Below are positions 53,948 to 62,562 of a stretch of DNA of 64,000 nt, one piece after another. Source of the stretch: CBCOTE01 sp965112965 (GTDB lineage: Bacteria; Desulfobacterota; Desulfovibrionia; Desulfovibrionales; Desulfovibrionaceae); the NCBI GenBank assembly GCA_965112965.1, contig CBCOTE010000022.1:62001-126000 (forward strand). The letters are read 5' to 3'. Within the stretch, counting starts at the first letter, position 1. The number at the start of each line of letters is the position of its first letter. The notes below the pieces were generated by a model. The model saw only the letters and a program-made list of their open reading frames with translations. It was not told the origin of the DNA and did not search any database. Made by a program: the position numbers and the translations under genes.

Positions 53948-54947
53948 CTCCCAATCCTCGTCTTATAATTATACGGCCCTCTACGTCCAGACGACGGGCC
54001 GTCTTGACAATATTTTGTTGCGCCTCTTCTACATCAGAAAGTCTTACCGGACCCATGATCTCTAGATCCTCCTTGATTATGGTCGCAGCGCGTTTTGAGA
54101 GATTCAAAAAAAACTTGGCTTGAAGTTTCTCTGTAGCACCCTTAAGGGCCAAGACTAGGTCCTTATTAGAAATCTTTTTGAGAAGCTCACGGATGCTGCG
54201 GTCATCCAGACCTTGAATATCATCAAATACGAACATAAAATTACGGATTTCATCGGCCATCTGGGAGGACTCTTTCTCAATCTTCAAAAGTACTTCTTCC
54301 TCGGTAGCACGGTCCATGGCATTCAATATCTCAGCCACGCTCTGCACGCCACCCACTTTCTTACTTTTTTTATCACCCATGGCAATAAGTTGAGATTGTA
54401 GCACTTTATTTACTTCCAGTAGCATCTCCTCGGGTACAGCCTCCAGCCTGGCCAAACGCATGAGCACTACGGATCTTACACTAGCCGGCAGGTTAGATAA
54501 GAGTTGTGCGGCCTGATCCAAATATAAGTGACCGATAATGAGGGCCAAGGTCTGCGGATGCTCATTATGCAAGATCTGGGCCAGAATACGTGGACTCACA
54601 TTCTTAAGCTCCCGAAATGGCGCCGGGCCTATATCTATATCCAGAGCATCCATGATGCACTTGGCCGTACCTGAATCTAAGGCCTTGACTAACATATGCT
54701 TGACCGTCTCCTCACCGCCGGCGAGCAACTCCTGGCCGGTAATAAGCAACCTATGATACTCACGCACCACCTCTTCCACCTGCGCCTTGGGAATAATAGG
54801 TAGATCCATTATAGCCCTGGAAATGGCTAAGATCTCGGTCCGGTCCAACCGCTTAAAAATCTCGACTGTAAACGTCTCCCCCATTACCAGCATCAGGATA
54901 GCCGTCTTCTGCGGACCAGATAGTTTGCTGCCATGCTGTTCAGCCAC
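53934..54947 (-). CDS. fliG: Flagellar motor switch protein FliG
   Basis: FliG forms the rotor ring that meets the MotA stator and sets rotation direction. The product has 337 residues. Seen: KLSGPQKTAILMLVMGETFT in the N-terminal domain that binds FliF, the EHPQTLALIIGHL motif of the middle domain (FliM contact), and the C-terminal torque domain FVFDDIQGLDDRSIRELLKK, DLVLALKGATEKLQAKFFLN, SKRAATIIKEDLEIMGPVRL and DVEEAQQNIV. The charged residues used for torque (LDDRSIR and KEDLE) are kept. The start is GTG, overlapping the fliF stop by eight bases, with GGAG seven bases ahead. In contrast to FliI, there is no sign of functional decay. Confidence 0.95.
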   Translation of the reverse strand: MAEQHGSKLSGPQKTAILMLVMGETFTVEIFKRLDRTEILAISRAIMDLPIIPKAQVEEVVREYHRLLITGQELLAGGEETVKHMLVKALDSGTAKCIMDALDIDIGPAPFRELKNVSPRILAQILHNEHPQTLALIIGHLYLDQAAQLLSNLPASVRSVVLMRLARLEAVPEEMLLEVNKVLQSQLIAMGDKKSKKVGGVQSVAEILNAMDRATEEEVLLKIEKESSQMADEIRNFMFVFDDIQGLDDRSIRELLKKISNKDLVLALKGATEKLQAKFFLNLSKRAATIIKEDLEIMGPVRLSDVEEAQQNIVKTARRLDVEGRIIIRRGLGDVFI

Positions 54948-56550
54948 GAGTTGTCTCCGCTTGCTTTAACCAGCTCTTGACAATGGCTACAGCCTTTTCC
55001 ATATTACTCTCGGAGACCTGCATAACATGCACCTTGATATCCTCGATCTTCTTCGTGACGTCCAAAGCCTCATCTTCTTTTTTATCGACCTCCGTGAGAA
55101 CCAGCTGCGTATCACTTTCGGACAAGCTTTTTAGATTTACTGCCGGGGCACCCTCTGCCATCCGGATAAGCGCCAAAACCACTGGCCGCACCACTATGAC
55201 CAGAAAAGAAAAAATCAATAGCGCGTTGAGCAGCGGCTTGCCCAGACAGACTAAGTAATCCGTTACCAACCGGATAAGACTCGGCTTGGACTCGACCACC
55301 GGTCCACCAAAAGAAGTGAAGACAACCTCAAACACATCCCCACGCTCCGAATCAAAGCCTATAGCATTCCGGATCAATTGTTTGAAACGCGCCCGATCTT
55401 CGTCTTTGCGCGGGACAAAGATCAATTCATTCTTGACACCCTTCGCATAGGACCCATCCACGATCACTGCTACCGATAAACGGCGAAGCTCACCAGCCGG
55501 TCTTATAATCTGCTTCTCATCACTATTTATCTCTAAGTTTGTCAGTTGCAACTCTAGTCTGGACTGCTGCTGACTGGTAACTCCAGCGATACCATCGCCA
55601 CAACAATTAGTATCGAATACGCTGGACTCAGTGTTAGCCTTGTCCTTGATTGCTTCCTCGTTATGCTGCTGTTCGCTACGCACTACAATCTTGTTCTGGT
55701 CGCAGGGCTCCTTGAAGGTGGCCTTCCAATTGAAATCCACATCAGCATTGACCTTTACAATGACTCGACCAGCTCCAACTAGCGAACTCAGTATTTCCTC
55801 GATACGCCATTCTAAGCTATGCTGTAAGGCGTTCCGATACTCCATCTGAGTGGCGGTCAAATCTTCCGTGATTTTGTCCATGATGGGCACATAGATGCGC
55901 CTACCATACGTGTCAGTGATGGTGATGTGTGACTTGTCTAAACCTTCCACAGACAAGGCCACCAAGTTGACTACAGACTGTATCTGAACCTGTTCCATCT
56001 TCTTGCCTTCCTTGAGCTTAAGCACAATGAAAGCCGACGGGTCAGTCTGTTTTTCAATAAAAAAATTCTTGTTAGGAATAACCAAATGTACTTTAGCCCG
56101 ATCTACCTCAAGAAACTCAGAGATAGTGCGCGAGAGCTCATTCTGCAGAACACTCTGGTAATGGATCATTTGCACAAAATCGGTTTGTCCGTCTTTAAGC
56201 TTATCGAAAATCTCAAAGCTGATGCCATGGCCCACCAATACACCCTCCCTTATATTATTCAGCCGTAGGCCGTAAACTTTATCCTCTGGGACCATGATAG
56301 TGGCGCCGTTATCTTCGATCTTATAAGGCTGTTTTTCGGCCTGGAGCTTGGCTACAATCTTGGCGGCGTCATCTGGAAATAAGCCCGAATAGAGGGCCTT
56401 GAAGTTGGGCTTGTTCATCCGGAAGAGTATAATAATAAAGACCCCGATACCAGCTAAGATTAGACCACCGATTAAGATACGCTGGGCTCTGATAGTCCAG
56501 GTCCAGAAGCCTTGAGAATGGCCAAAAAGCTGTTGCAGGAAGCAAGACAT
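54940..56550 (-). CDS. fliF: Flagellar MS-ring protein FliF
   Basis: FliF builds the MS ring in the inner membrane, the base on which the rotor and export gate assemble. The product has 536 residues with two membrane helices (ILIGGLILAGIGVFIIILF near residue 25-43 and LLNALLIFSFLVIVVRPVVL near 450-470) around a large periplasmic part. Seen: NFKALYSGLFPDDAAKIVAK, GIREGV-type sequence as NNIREGVLVG, RTISEFLEVDRAKVHLVIP, VNLVALSVEGLDKSHITITD and LVGAGRVIVKVNADVDF. The cytoplasmic tail KAVAIVKSWLKQAETTRG is the FliG-binding end and is intact. GGAG lies seven bases ahead of the ATG. It is first of the fliFGHI run; the genes usually placed upstream (flgB, flgC, fliE) are not found. Confidence 0.95.
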   Translation of the reverse strand: MSCFLQQLFGHSQGFWTWTIRAQRILIGGLILAGIGVFIIILFRMNKPNFKALYSGLFPDDAAKIVAKLQAEKQPYKIEDNGATIMVPEDKVYGLRLNNIREGVLVGHGISFEIFDKLKDGQTDFVQMIHYQSVLQNELSRTISEFLEVDRAKVHLVIPNKNFFIEKQTDPSAFIVLKLKEGKKMEQVQIQSVVNLVALSVEGLDKSHITITDTYGRRIYVPIMDKITEDLTATQMEYRNALQHSLEWRIEEILSSLVGAGRVIVKVNADVDFNWKATFKEPCDQNKIVVRSEQQHNEEAIKDKANTESSVFDTNCCGDGIAGVTSQQQSRLELQLTNLEINSDEKQIIRPAGELRRLSVAVIVDGSYAKGVKNELIFVPRKDEDRARFKQLIRNAIGFDSERGDVFEVVFTSFGGPVVESKPSLIRLVTDYLVCLGKPLLNALLIFSFLVIVVRPVVLALIRMAEGAPAVNLKSLSESDTQLVLTEVDKKEDEALDVTKKIEDIKVHVMQVSESNMEKAVAIVKSWLKQAETTRG

Positions 56551-58689
56551 ACCGTTTCTCCGATCAACTTGCTGGCGCGATTGTCTAGTACATCACTTCA
56601 ACTCTATGTCGTATAGCCACCTACGAAAAGACTAGGCCTAAATTTGCCATGTCGACCTAGAACAACATGTACAGTAACTCTTTAAGGCTTTTCAGAGCTT
56701 TACGCGTATATTCGAGGTCATATTCACGGCTAGCCATGACTTATACATACGTACGTAATTACAGACCCGTACACGTTATCGTTCAAGCCTAGAGCTAAAA
56801 AACCTTATATGGCACACGTTTCCTTATCGAAAGTAGCAGCGAAGTCGCTGAGCATCATCAGCAAGGAACATCATCCTGTATACGTGTAATCTTAGCATAT
56901 GCTATATTCACATTAATTACATTGAACTGTATGCAACTAACCGCTAAATCTAAAGAGTTGAAACTAAAAATGGTCACCAACTCCATTGCTTCTATCCTTA
57001 CATGATGATCATATTCCACTATTACTCTTTTTTATAACCGTTAAAGATTATGACATGTAGCATATAGTACTATTGACCACGACCATTATATCATTATCCA
57101 GGCAGCAAGATCATCACTATATAGGAGATACATCTTTAATTAGAATATTGGCATTGAACTGTTTTATCCTGGTCGAAGATTACGGTTAAGTTGCCGCTGT
57201 GAAGTATGGTCTAGTTTATCCCGGACATATATATTCTTGATTCTGATCAGCTCCCCCCATAGAACTCCAGCGTTTGATTTTTTTGTAGCTAGAGATAGTC
57301 AAATTGACCAGATCATTCATGGCAATATTTTGACACTCCGACTAAAAATTTATGATTTATAGGCTTAATAAGGTCTTTCATAGCATATTCTATGCCTATT
57401 TTATCCTGGCCCTGCCGGTATTGCAGGTCCTCATAAGAAAGATTTTCGATAATATAAGCAAAAAATATTCCAACAGGATAAATATTAAATTAAAAAATTA
57501 TTTTATCATGGAAGTATCAACCTAAATACCTTCTACACGACCGATGAAACAAAAAAAATTATTTTATCCAACTTACCATCGGCCACACTTTTTAACTGCA
57601 CACCACCAGACGACCGGCCGCCATGCTCACCTACTGGCTTCGGTCAATGAGATCTACAATCAATTTTTTCAGTAATCACGACAAAGATTGGCAGAGGCAC
57701 CAATAAACTAAACGATTGCTAGCTCATTTTTTGTAATCTCTGTTTAACCTCCAGCCGTGGCAGCCGGCGTAGGCAGTAATAGACATCAGACAGCAAACAA
57801 AACAATACGCTATAAATAGGATGATAGGGAAAATGGCACGGCAATTGTTAAAAAATCACAACTGGGACAATTTTTCAACGAAGTAGTGAACCATAAGCAC
57901 CAACCCGGATTATAAAAATCAATAAAAATCAGCTAGTACTGAATATACGCAGTAATTTAAATAAGTATTAAAGAATGTTACAAAAAATCTGCTAAAATCA
58001 ACGGTAAAGCTAAGATCATTATCTAATCTTGACTGCTGTTGCTATATAGTAGGGCTAACTGGATCTAATCTATACTCTCTAAAATCAAGCTTTACGCTCA
58101 ATCCAAAAAATATGACACGTCTTCAAGCTCGCCCAGATAATGGTCGACTTACCGGGTATAAGCGGCTCTGCCATACTCAACTAGCTTAATGAAACCAGAA
58201 TCTGAATGACGATATCCGCTCCATCCTGACTACTTCTGTACTCGCCAGGGTAAAAGATCTAGGACTATAGGTCGCCAGAACGTATCATAAAAATGCTGCC
58301 GATCAAGAGTTATACGCCCATCTATCTGACAAAACAGCCTGACGCGTATTAACAACTCTTCCTTCTCCATTTAACTTTAGATCGCTGCGCCCTTTATCTC
58401 GGGGACAAAAATTCTTCCACTACGATCCAACAGTACGGACAACGGATGGGAGTCAAATAGAAACCATTATGCCGTATCAAGTCTAATCCTATACCGTCCC
58501 ACGTAACCGGCACTCAATGCCGACCATAAGACCCAAAAAGCACCCTTGCCAACGGACTAGGTATCTGGCACTTAGATCAAAATATACTCCCGAGATTTAT
58601 ATATGGAGCTGCTACCTATCCGGCGAACATTTTTGAGCGTCGCGGACAAAAATACGACTTAATCAAACTGGAAAATTTCTTCAAAACCA
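56551..58689. other. Non-coding/decayed stretch between fliF and the purH relic
   Basis: About 2.1 kb. In Desulfovibrio-type operons flgB, flgC and fliE lie here on the minus strand; I searched for their N-terminal rod-protein and FliE patterns and see none. On the plus strand near 58540-58680 a fragment GLGIWHLDQNILPRFIYGAA followed by TYPANIFERRGQKYDLIKLE reads like protein and may be the end of another decayed gene. Confidence 0.4.
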
Positions 58690-59216
58690 AAACGTAGACC
58701 GGTCTCCACCGATAGCACTAAAAAAAAGGACCAACGCCAACACTAGGTTACCGGTAACACAAGCTAACTTGGTCACCGGCTTCCTCAAAATACTAAGCGG
58801 CCGCATTAAAATTCTAAATCCCACATCCATGCAGCGTACTAGCCGATAAAAACAACCATGGCCACTTGGCCATCTTGGTAAAAATCTTGGCATCGTCTCT
58901 TTTGACTACGCCTGTGGCAACCTTTGTATTTTTTTTGCCAAAAACGTAATTACCAATCTATCCCTTACCGATACAGTAGAATACATCGATACCGGAGGCC
59001 CCGCCCTACTTCAAGTTATGGCTAAAAAACTTCGCCACAACGTCCTAGCCATTCCCAACACAACCAACTATGGCTACGTATAGACTACCCTGACCGAATA
59101 CGACGGCGTCTACTTCTCAGACTTGCGCCGCGATCTGGCGGTCAAAACATTTACACTAATTTTAGCCTGCAACTGTATGATTACAACCATCGCAACCACG
59201 CCTGACCACAGGTGAC
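58690..59216 (+). pseudogene. purH: Decayed IMP cyclohydrolase (PurH N-terminal domain)
   Basis: The MGS-like IMP cyclohydrolase domain of PurH can be read across frames on the plus strand: VSTDSTKKK (family VSTGGTAK) near 58702 next to an A8 run, RLPVTQANLVTGFLKILSGR near 58745-58800 (family LPVTxVSxVTGFPEILxGR), IKILNP (family VKTLHP), a degraded RRxNP stretch, LGIVSFDYACGNLCIFF (family LGIxPxDLVVVNLYPF), and TVEYIDTGGPALLQVMAKKL (family IENIDIGGPxMxRAAAKN). A TAG at 59081 and several indels disable it. PurH catalyses the final step to IMP. No AICAR transformylase half is recognisable. hflX follows directly. Confidence 0.75.
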
Positions 59217-59222
59217 GCCATC
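59210..59222 (+). promoter_or_regulatory. Probable former hflX start region (SD then ATC in place of ATG)
   Basis: AGGTGA at 59210-59215 is followed, four bases later, by ATC at 59220-59222, in frame with hflX and 48 codons upstream of its first ATG. The protein sequence after this ATC (TSKLYGNLLGLKLSQHKAL) looks like the true HflX N-terminus. An ATG to ATC change at the native start is the simplest reading. Confidence 0.5.
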
Positions 59223-59363
59223 ACCTCCAAGCTCTACGGCAACCTCTTAGGCCTCAAATTAAGCCAGCATAAGGCCCTAACCCGATTCTACATCCGGCGC
59301 TACCCGCCCAGTCAGGGACTCACACCGGATCAGGCTTGGGAGCTAGCCGATCTATCCCACTGT

Positions 59364-60908
59364 ATGGGTCGCCAGCTAGGGCTGCTCATCGATCGCCATG
59401 GCCGACCGACTATTGTCATCGTTGGTGACCCCGAAAATATCCTCATTCCAGAACTACCGCGTGGCCGCATGGCCGATATCCGACTCAGGGGGCTGCGACT
59501 CCTACATACCCACCTTAAAGATGAGCCTCTCTCCCAGGAAGACCTCATGGACTTGGTTTTCCTACGACTGGATGCCCTAACCGTACTCACCGTAACTAAG
59601 GGAGGAGAACCTCTGCGCCAGCAGTATGCGCACCTGCTGCCAAATAATTTAGACAATAAAGCCTGGCACATATCCGAGCTTGAACCATGGGACCGAATAA
59701 ATATAAATTACGGGGCCATAGTTGCAGCCATAGAGGATAAACTAGCCCATTCGGTCGTTTCCATAAACGACAAATCCTTAGACGTATTGGAAAAATCCAA
59801 CAACCGAGCCATACTGGTGAGCATAAGCAGCCAACCATTAGCCATCGTTGCTGCCTCCTTGGCCGAACTGACCGAATTAGCCACTACGGCGGGTGTGGCC
59901 GTAGTTGGTACGCTCCTCCAGCGTACAACCAAACCCAACTCCCGCTATATCCTAGGCAAGGGTAAGCTGGTCGAGTTAGAGACCTTGGCTCTGCAAACCG
60001 GCGCTGGGATCATCATTTTTGACGGCGAACTCTCGCCAGCCCAGCTGCATAATTTGGCCGACCGAATCAAACGTAAGGTCGTCGATCGTACCATAGTCAT
60101 ACTGGATATTTTTGCCCAGCACGCCACAACCAAGGCTGGCAAACTTCAAGTAGAAATGGCGCAACTCAAATACGCTCAGCCACGGCTAGTAGGTCGCAAC
60201 CCAGCTCTCTCCCGGCTCATGGGTGGCATCGGTAGCCGCGGCCCCGGTGAGAGCATGTTGGAAATGGACCGTCGCAAGATCCATACCCGCATTTGCCAAC
60301 TTAAGGTAGATTTAGACAAGCTTCGACGCCAACGCGCCCTCGTACGCGAACGCCGGGCTAAGGCCGGACTGTCCACAGTCTCCTTAGTGGGCTATACTAA
60401 CGCCGGCAAATCCACCCTGCTCAACGCCATCGCTGCCGCGAATGTGTTCACTGAAAACAAGCTCTTCGCCACTCTGGATCCCACTACTCGCCGTTTACGC
60501 TTTCCTCAAAAATGTAATCTTATTATAACTGATACTGTAGGATTTATTCGCCGACTGCCAGCGGAACTCATAACGGCCTTCCACGCTACACTGAAGGAGC
60601 TGGAGACCGCTAACCTACTCCTGCACGTGGCCAATGCCGGACACCAGGAAATAGAAGAGCAGATAGTTGCGGTAGAGGGAATCCTACAGGAGATGGAACT
60701 CGCCCACATCTCCACTCTGCTAGTGCTCAACAAGTGGGATCTGCTGCCTCCGGCCAAACAGGTCAGGCTGCAACGACGCTTCCCAGAGGCAATCCCAGTC
60801 TCGGCTTTGACCAAGGAAGGGCTGGCCAATCTAGCTGACTGCATTAAGGCACATGTTAATTGGAATAAGACCCTATCTCAGACCTCCCAAACCAACGTAA
60901 TCATATAA
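59364..60908 (+). CDS. hflX: Ribosome-dissociating GTPase HflX
   Basis: HflX is a GTPase that binds the large ribosomal subunit and splits stalled or hibernating ribosomes. From the first ATG it has 514 residues: an N-terminal region (RGLRLLHTHLKDEPLSQEDL), the HflX domain (VVGTLLQRTTKPNSRYILGK, then GKLVEL), the coupling helices (GGIGSRGPGE, RRRKI-like RRKIHTRICQLKVDLDKL), and the G domain with VSLVGYTNAGKSTLLNAI (P-loop), ATLDPTTRRL, DTVGFIRRLPAELITAFHAT and LNKWDLL (NKxD). The frame is open upstream to a stop at about 59180 and encodes the family-like TSKLYGNLLGLKLSQHKAL and ALTRFYIRRYPPSQGL, but has no ATG, GTG or TTG there. The start at 59364 has no ribosome-binding site, so translation may use ATC at 59220 or be truncated. 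Confidence 0.93.
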   Translation: MGRQLGLLIDRHGRPTIVIVGDPENILIPELPRGRMADIRLRGLRLLHTHLKDEPLSQEDLMDLVFLRLDALTVLTVTKGGEPLRQQYAHLLPNNLDNKAWHISELEPWDRININYGAIVAAIEDKLAHSVVSINDKSLDVLEKSNNRAILVSISSQPLAIVAASLAELTELATTAGVAVVGTLLQRTTKPNSRYILGKGKLVELETLALQTGAGIIIFDGELSPAQLHNLADRIKRKVVDRTIVILDIFAQHATTKAGKLQVEMAQLKYAQPRLVGRNPALSRLMGGIGSRGPGESMLEMDRRKIHTRICQLKVDLDKLRRQRALVRERRAKAGLSTVSLVGYTNAGKSTLLNAIAAANVFTENKLFATLDPTTRRLRFPQKCNLIITDTVGFIRRLPAELITAFHATLKELETANLLLHVANAGHQEIEEQIVAVEGILQEMELAHISTLLVLNKWDLLPPAKQVRLQRRFPEAIPVSALTKEGLANLADCIKAHVNWNKTLSQTSQTNVII

Positions 60909-60916
60909 TAAATTAA

Positions 60917-60928
60917 TCTGTCGACAGA
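60917..60928. repeat. 12-bp perfect palindrome after hflX
   Basis: TCTGTCGACAGA lies about nine bases past the hflX stop. It has no loop and no T-run, so a terminator role is doubtful; noted as the only palindrome at this gene end. Confidence 0.3.
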
Positions 60929-62202
60929 ATATTGTGAAAAGCCCGATGTGGAACTTAATGATATCACGGACAAATCAATTTTCTACTAGCTCAACCTCCA
61001 TGGACGTTCCTTCACTACCAGCCATGCCGCATGTAATGATTTTTTTAGGACAGCCGCCTCCGACCAGGCTGAACAGCACAGCTCCAGCATATAACTGGCC
61101 GTAAACACTCTAGCCAAACTACCAAGATAGTACCAACACCGGCCAACCCCCCCCCCACGATATACAAAAAAATTATGGTCCTACCGAAGCGTAAATATTT
61201 TTTAGCTCTCAGACGGTTAGTTTGACAAGCTTATCAAAAAAAATAGCCCTAGGCGATGCCGTCAAATCTCTACCAGCTCGACTCGACAACAGTGAAGACA
61301 AAATAGTCGGCTGTGTAAGTACAGGCCATGAGCGATAACTAGAGTAACTGGACAGCCAATAACTGCTCGCTACTCCGGCATGGCCAGATCCACGTTGCAA
61401 AATCAGTGGCCTGGGCCACGCACAACTATACAACGATGGTCATCTGATAGACTTCGCAGCTGAATAAATACATTGCCCTTAATGTCTAAGATAAAAATAC
61501 CACCAAAGATATAAAATATGGATTAAACTTTCATATTGACAGACTATCATTCTCTATTATTAACTTTGAACCCATCGTATAATAACTGCAGAGTCGAAAG
61601 CTAACTTAGATTAGCCGCAAAAAAATATATTGAAGGGACAGATTTTAACAACTAGCATACAGACATAAATAAACCGCGAACAGATAACTACACTACAATC
61701 AGGCCTTATGCAGCAGAGCTAATCGATACGCCACTAGCATTCAGGCTGAGCACTATTAACTATACCTCGCTCATGGTATCTAGATCATCTCCGCCGTCCT
61801 TTATGCAACCCCCTCTTTCCCCTTCGGCTCTACATGCCGCTCTATTCACGTCGAAAATAACACTTCCATGCCCTGAGACACTCACTCTAACACTAATCAA
61901 GCTGACGCTATTTTTTTGACACAGCTGTAACATCTGTTTAGCAATAAATCCCTCTTCCAACCACTGCGCCATACGGCTCTGCGGGATAATAACGGAAATA
62001 TCATGATAAAAAATAAAAGAAATTTTTTTTAAAAAAGTCCCTCTCTTTGCTCCAGACTCATGCTCGCCATGCCTGTAACTATTTAAATAAGACTACCACA
62101 TCTAGTGCTAACAGTCCCATTTAAATAGTTAATTTAATACAAAAAAAATAAATTTAAGGCCCATACTTTATCTGTCTGACGATACCATATGCGGAAAAAC
62201 AA
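60929..62202. other. Non-coding/decayed stretch downstream of hflX
   Basis: About 1.3 kb without an intact gene. A C10 run lies at 61147-61156. A plus-strand fragment DITDKSIFYxLNLHGRSFTT near 60960 and a minus-strand 70-codon open stretch at 61760-61972 (NSVSLISVRVSVSGHGSVIF) look like relics, but I cannot name them. An A/T-only block lies at about 62015-62035. Confidence 0.35.
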
Positions 62203-62562
62203 TCAATAAATTTTCTCGTTAATTAACTCTTCAACCTCGGCCTGGCTGATAACACGCCAAGTAGCATTATGAAAACGACGGCCATCCCAAGTCATATCCA
62301 CAATATGAAAACGATCAGAAAAATCCTTTTTTTCAGCGATCATAACTAGATTATTGTGATCGATCTTGTAAGTATGGCAGAAACGGTTAGCCAGCTTCTC
62401 AATACAATCGGTAATTGTATTTCCGTCATTGGCTTCGTAATCTGAGGCGATGACAATGGACTTGTTGAAGCGCTCATAAAGTTTAAAACGATACTTACAT
62501 GACTTGCCGTTAATTGAATCAAGCCATTCACTGGTAAAGATAAGGTTTTTCAACAAGGCCAT
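62203..62562 (-). CDS. Unknown 119-residue protein, apparently intact
   Basis: I do not recognise this family. The gene has an ATG at 62562 with an excellent ribosome-binding site (GGAAAGGAGC, six bases of spacing), a normal start MALLKNLIFTSEWLDSINGK and a mixed soluble composition: charged, with aromatic residues (CKYRFKLYERF, DMTWDGRRFHNATWRV) and an acidic C-terminal helix SQAEVEELINEKIY. No signal peptide or membrane segment is seen. The body reads as an alpha/beta protein. It sits alone in AT-rich, otherwise decayed sequence, yet the frame is clean, which argues for selection. Base composition is lower in G+C than the housekeeping genes here, so it could be a recent arrival or simply fast-evolving. 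The surrounding kilobase offers no partner gene. Confidence 0.72.
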   Translation of the reverse strand: MALLKNLIFTSEWLDSINGKSCKYRFKLYERFNKSIVIASDYEANDGNTITDCIEKLANRFCHTYKIDHNNLVMIAEKKDFSDRFHIVDMTWDGRRFHNATWRVISQAEVEELINEKIY

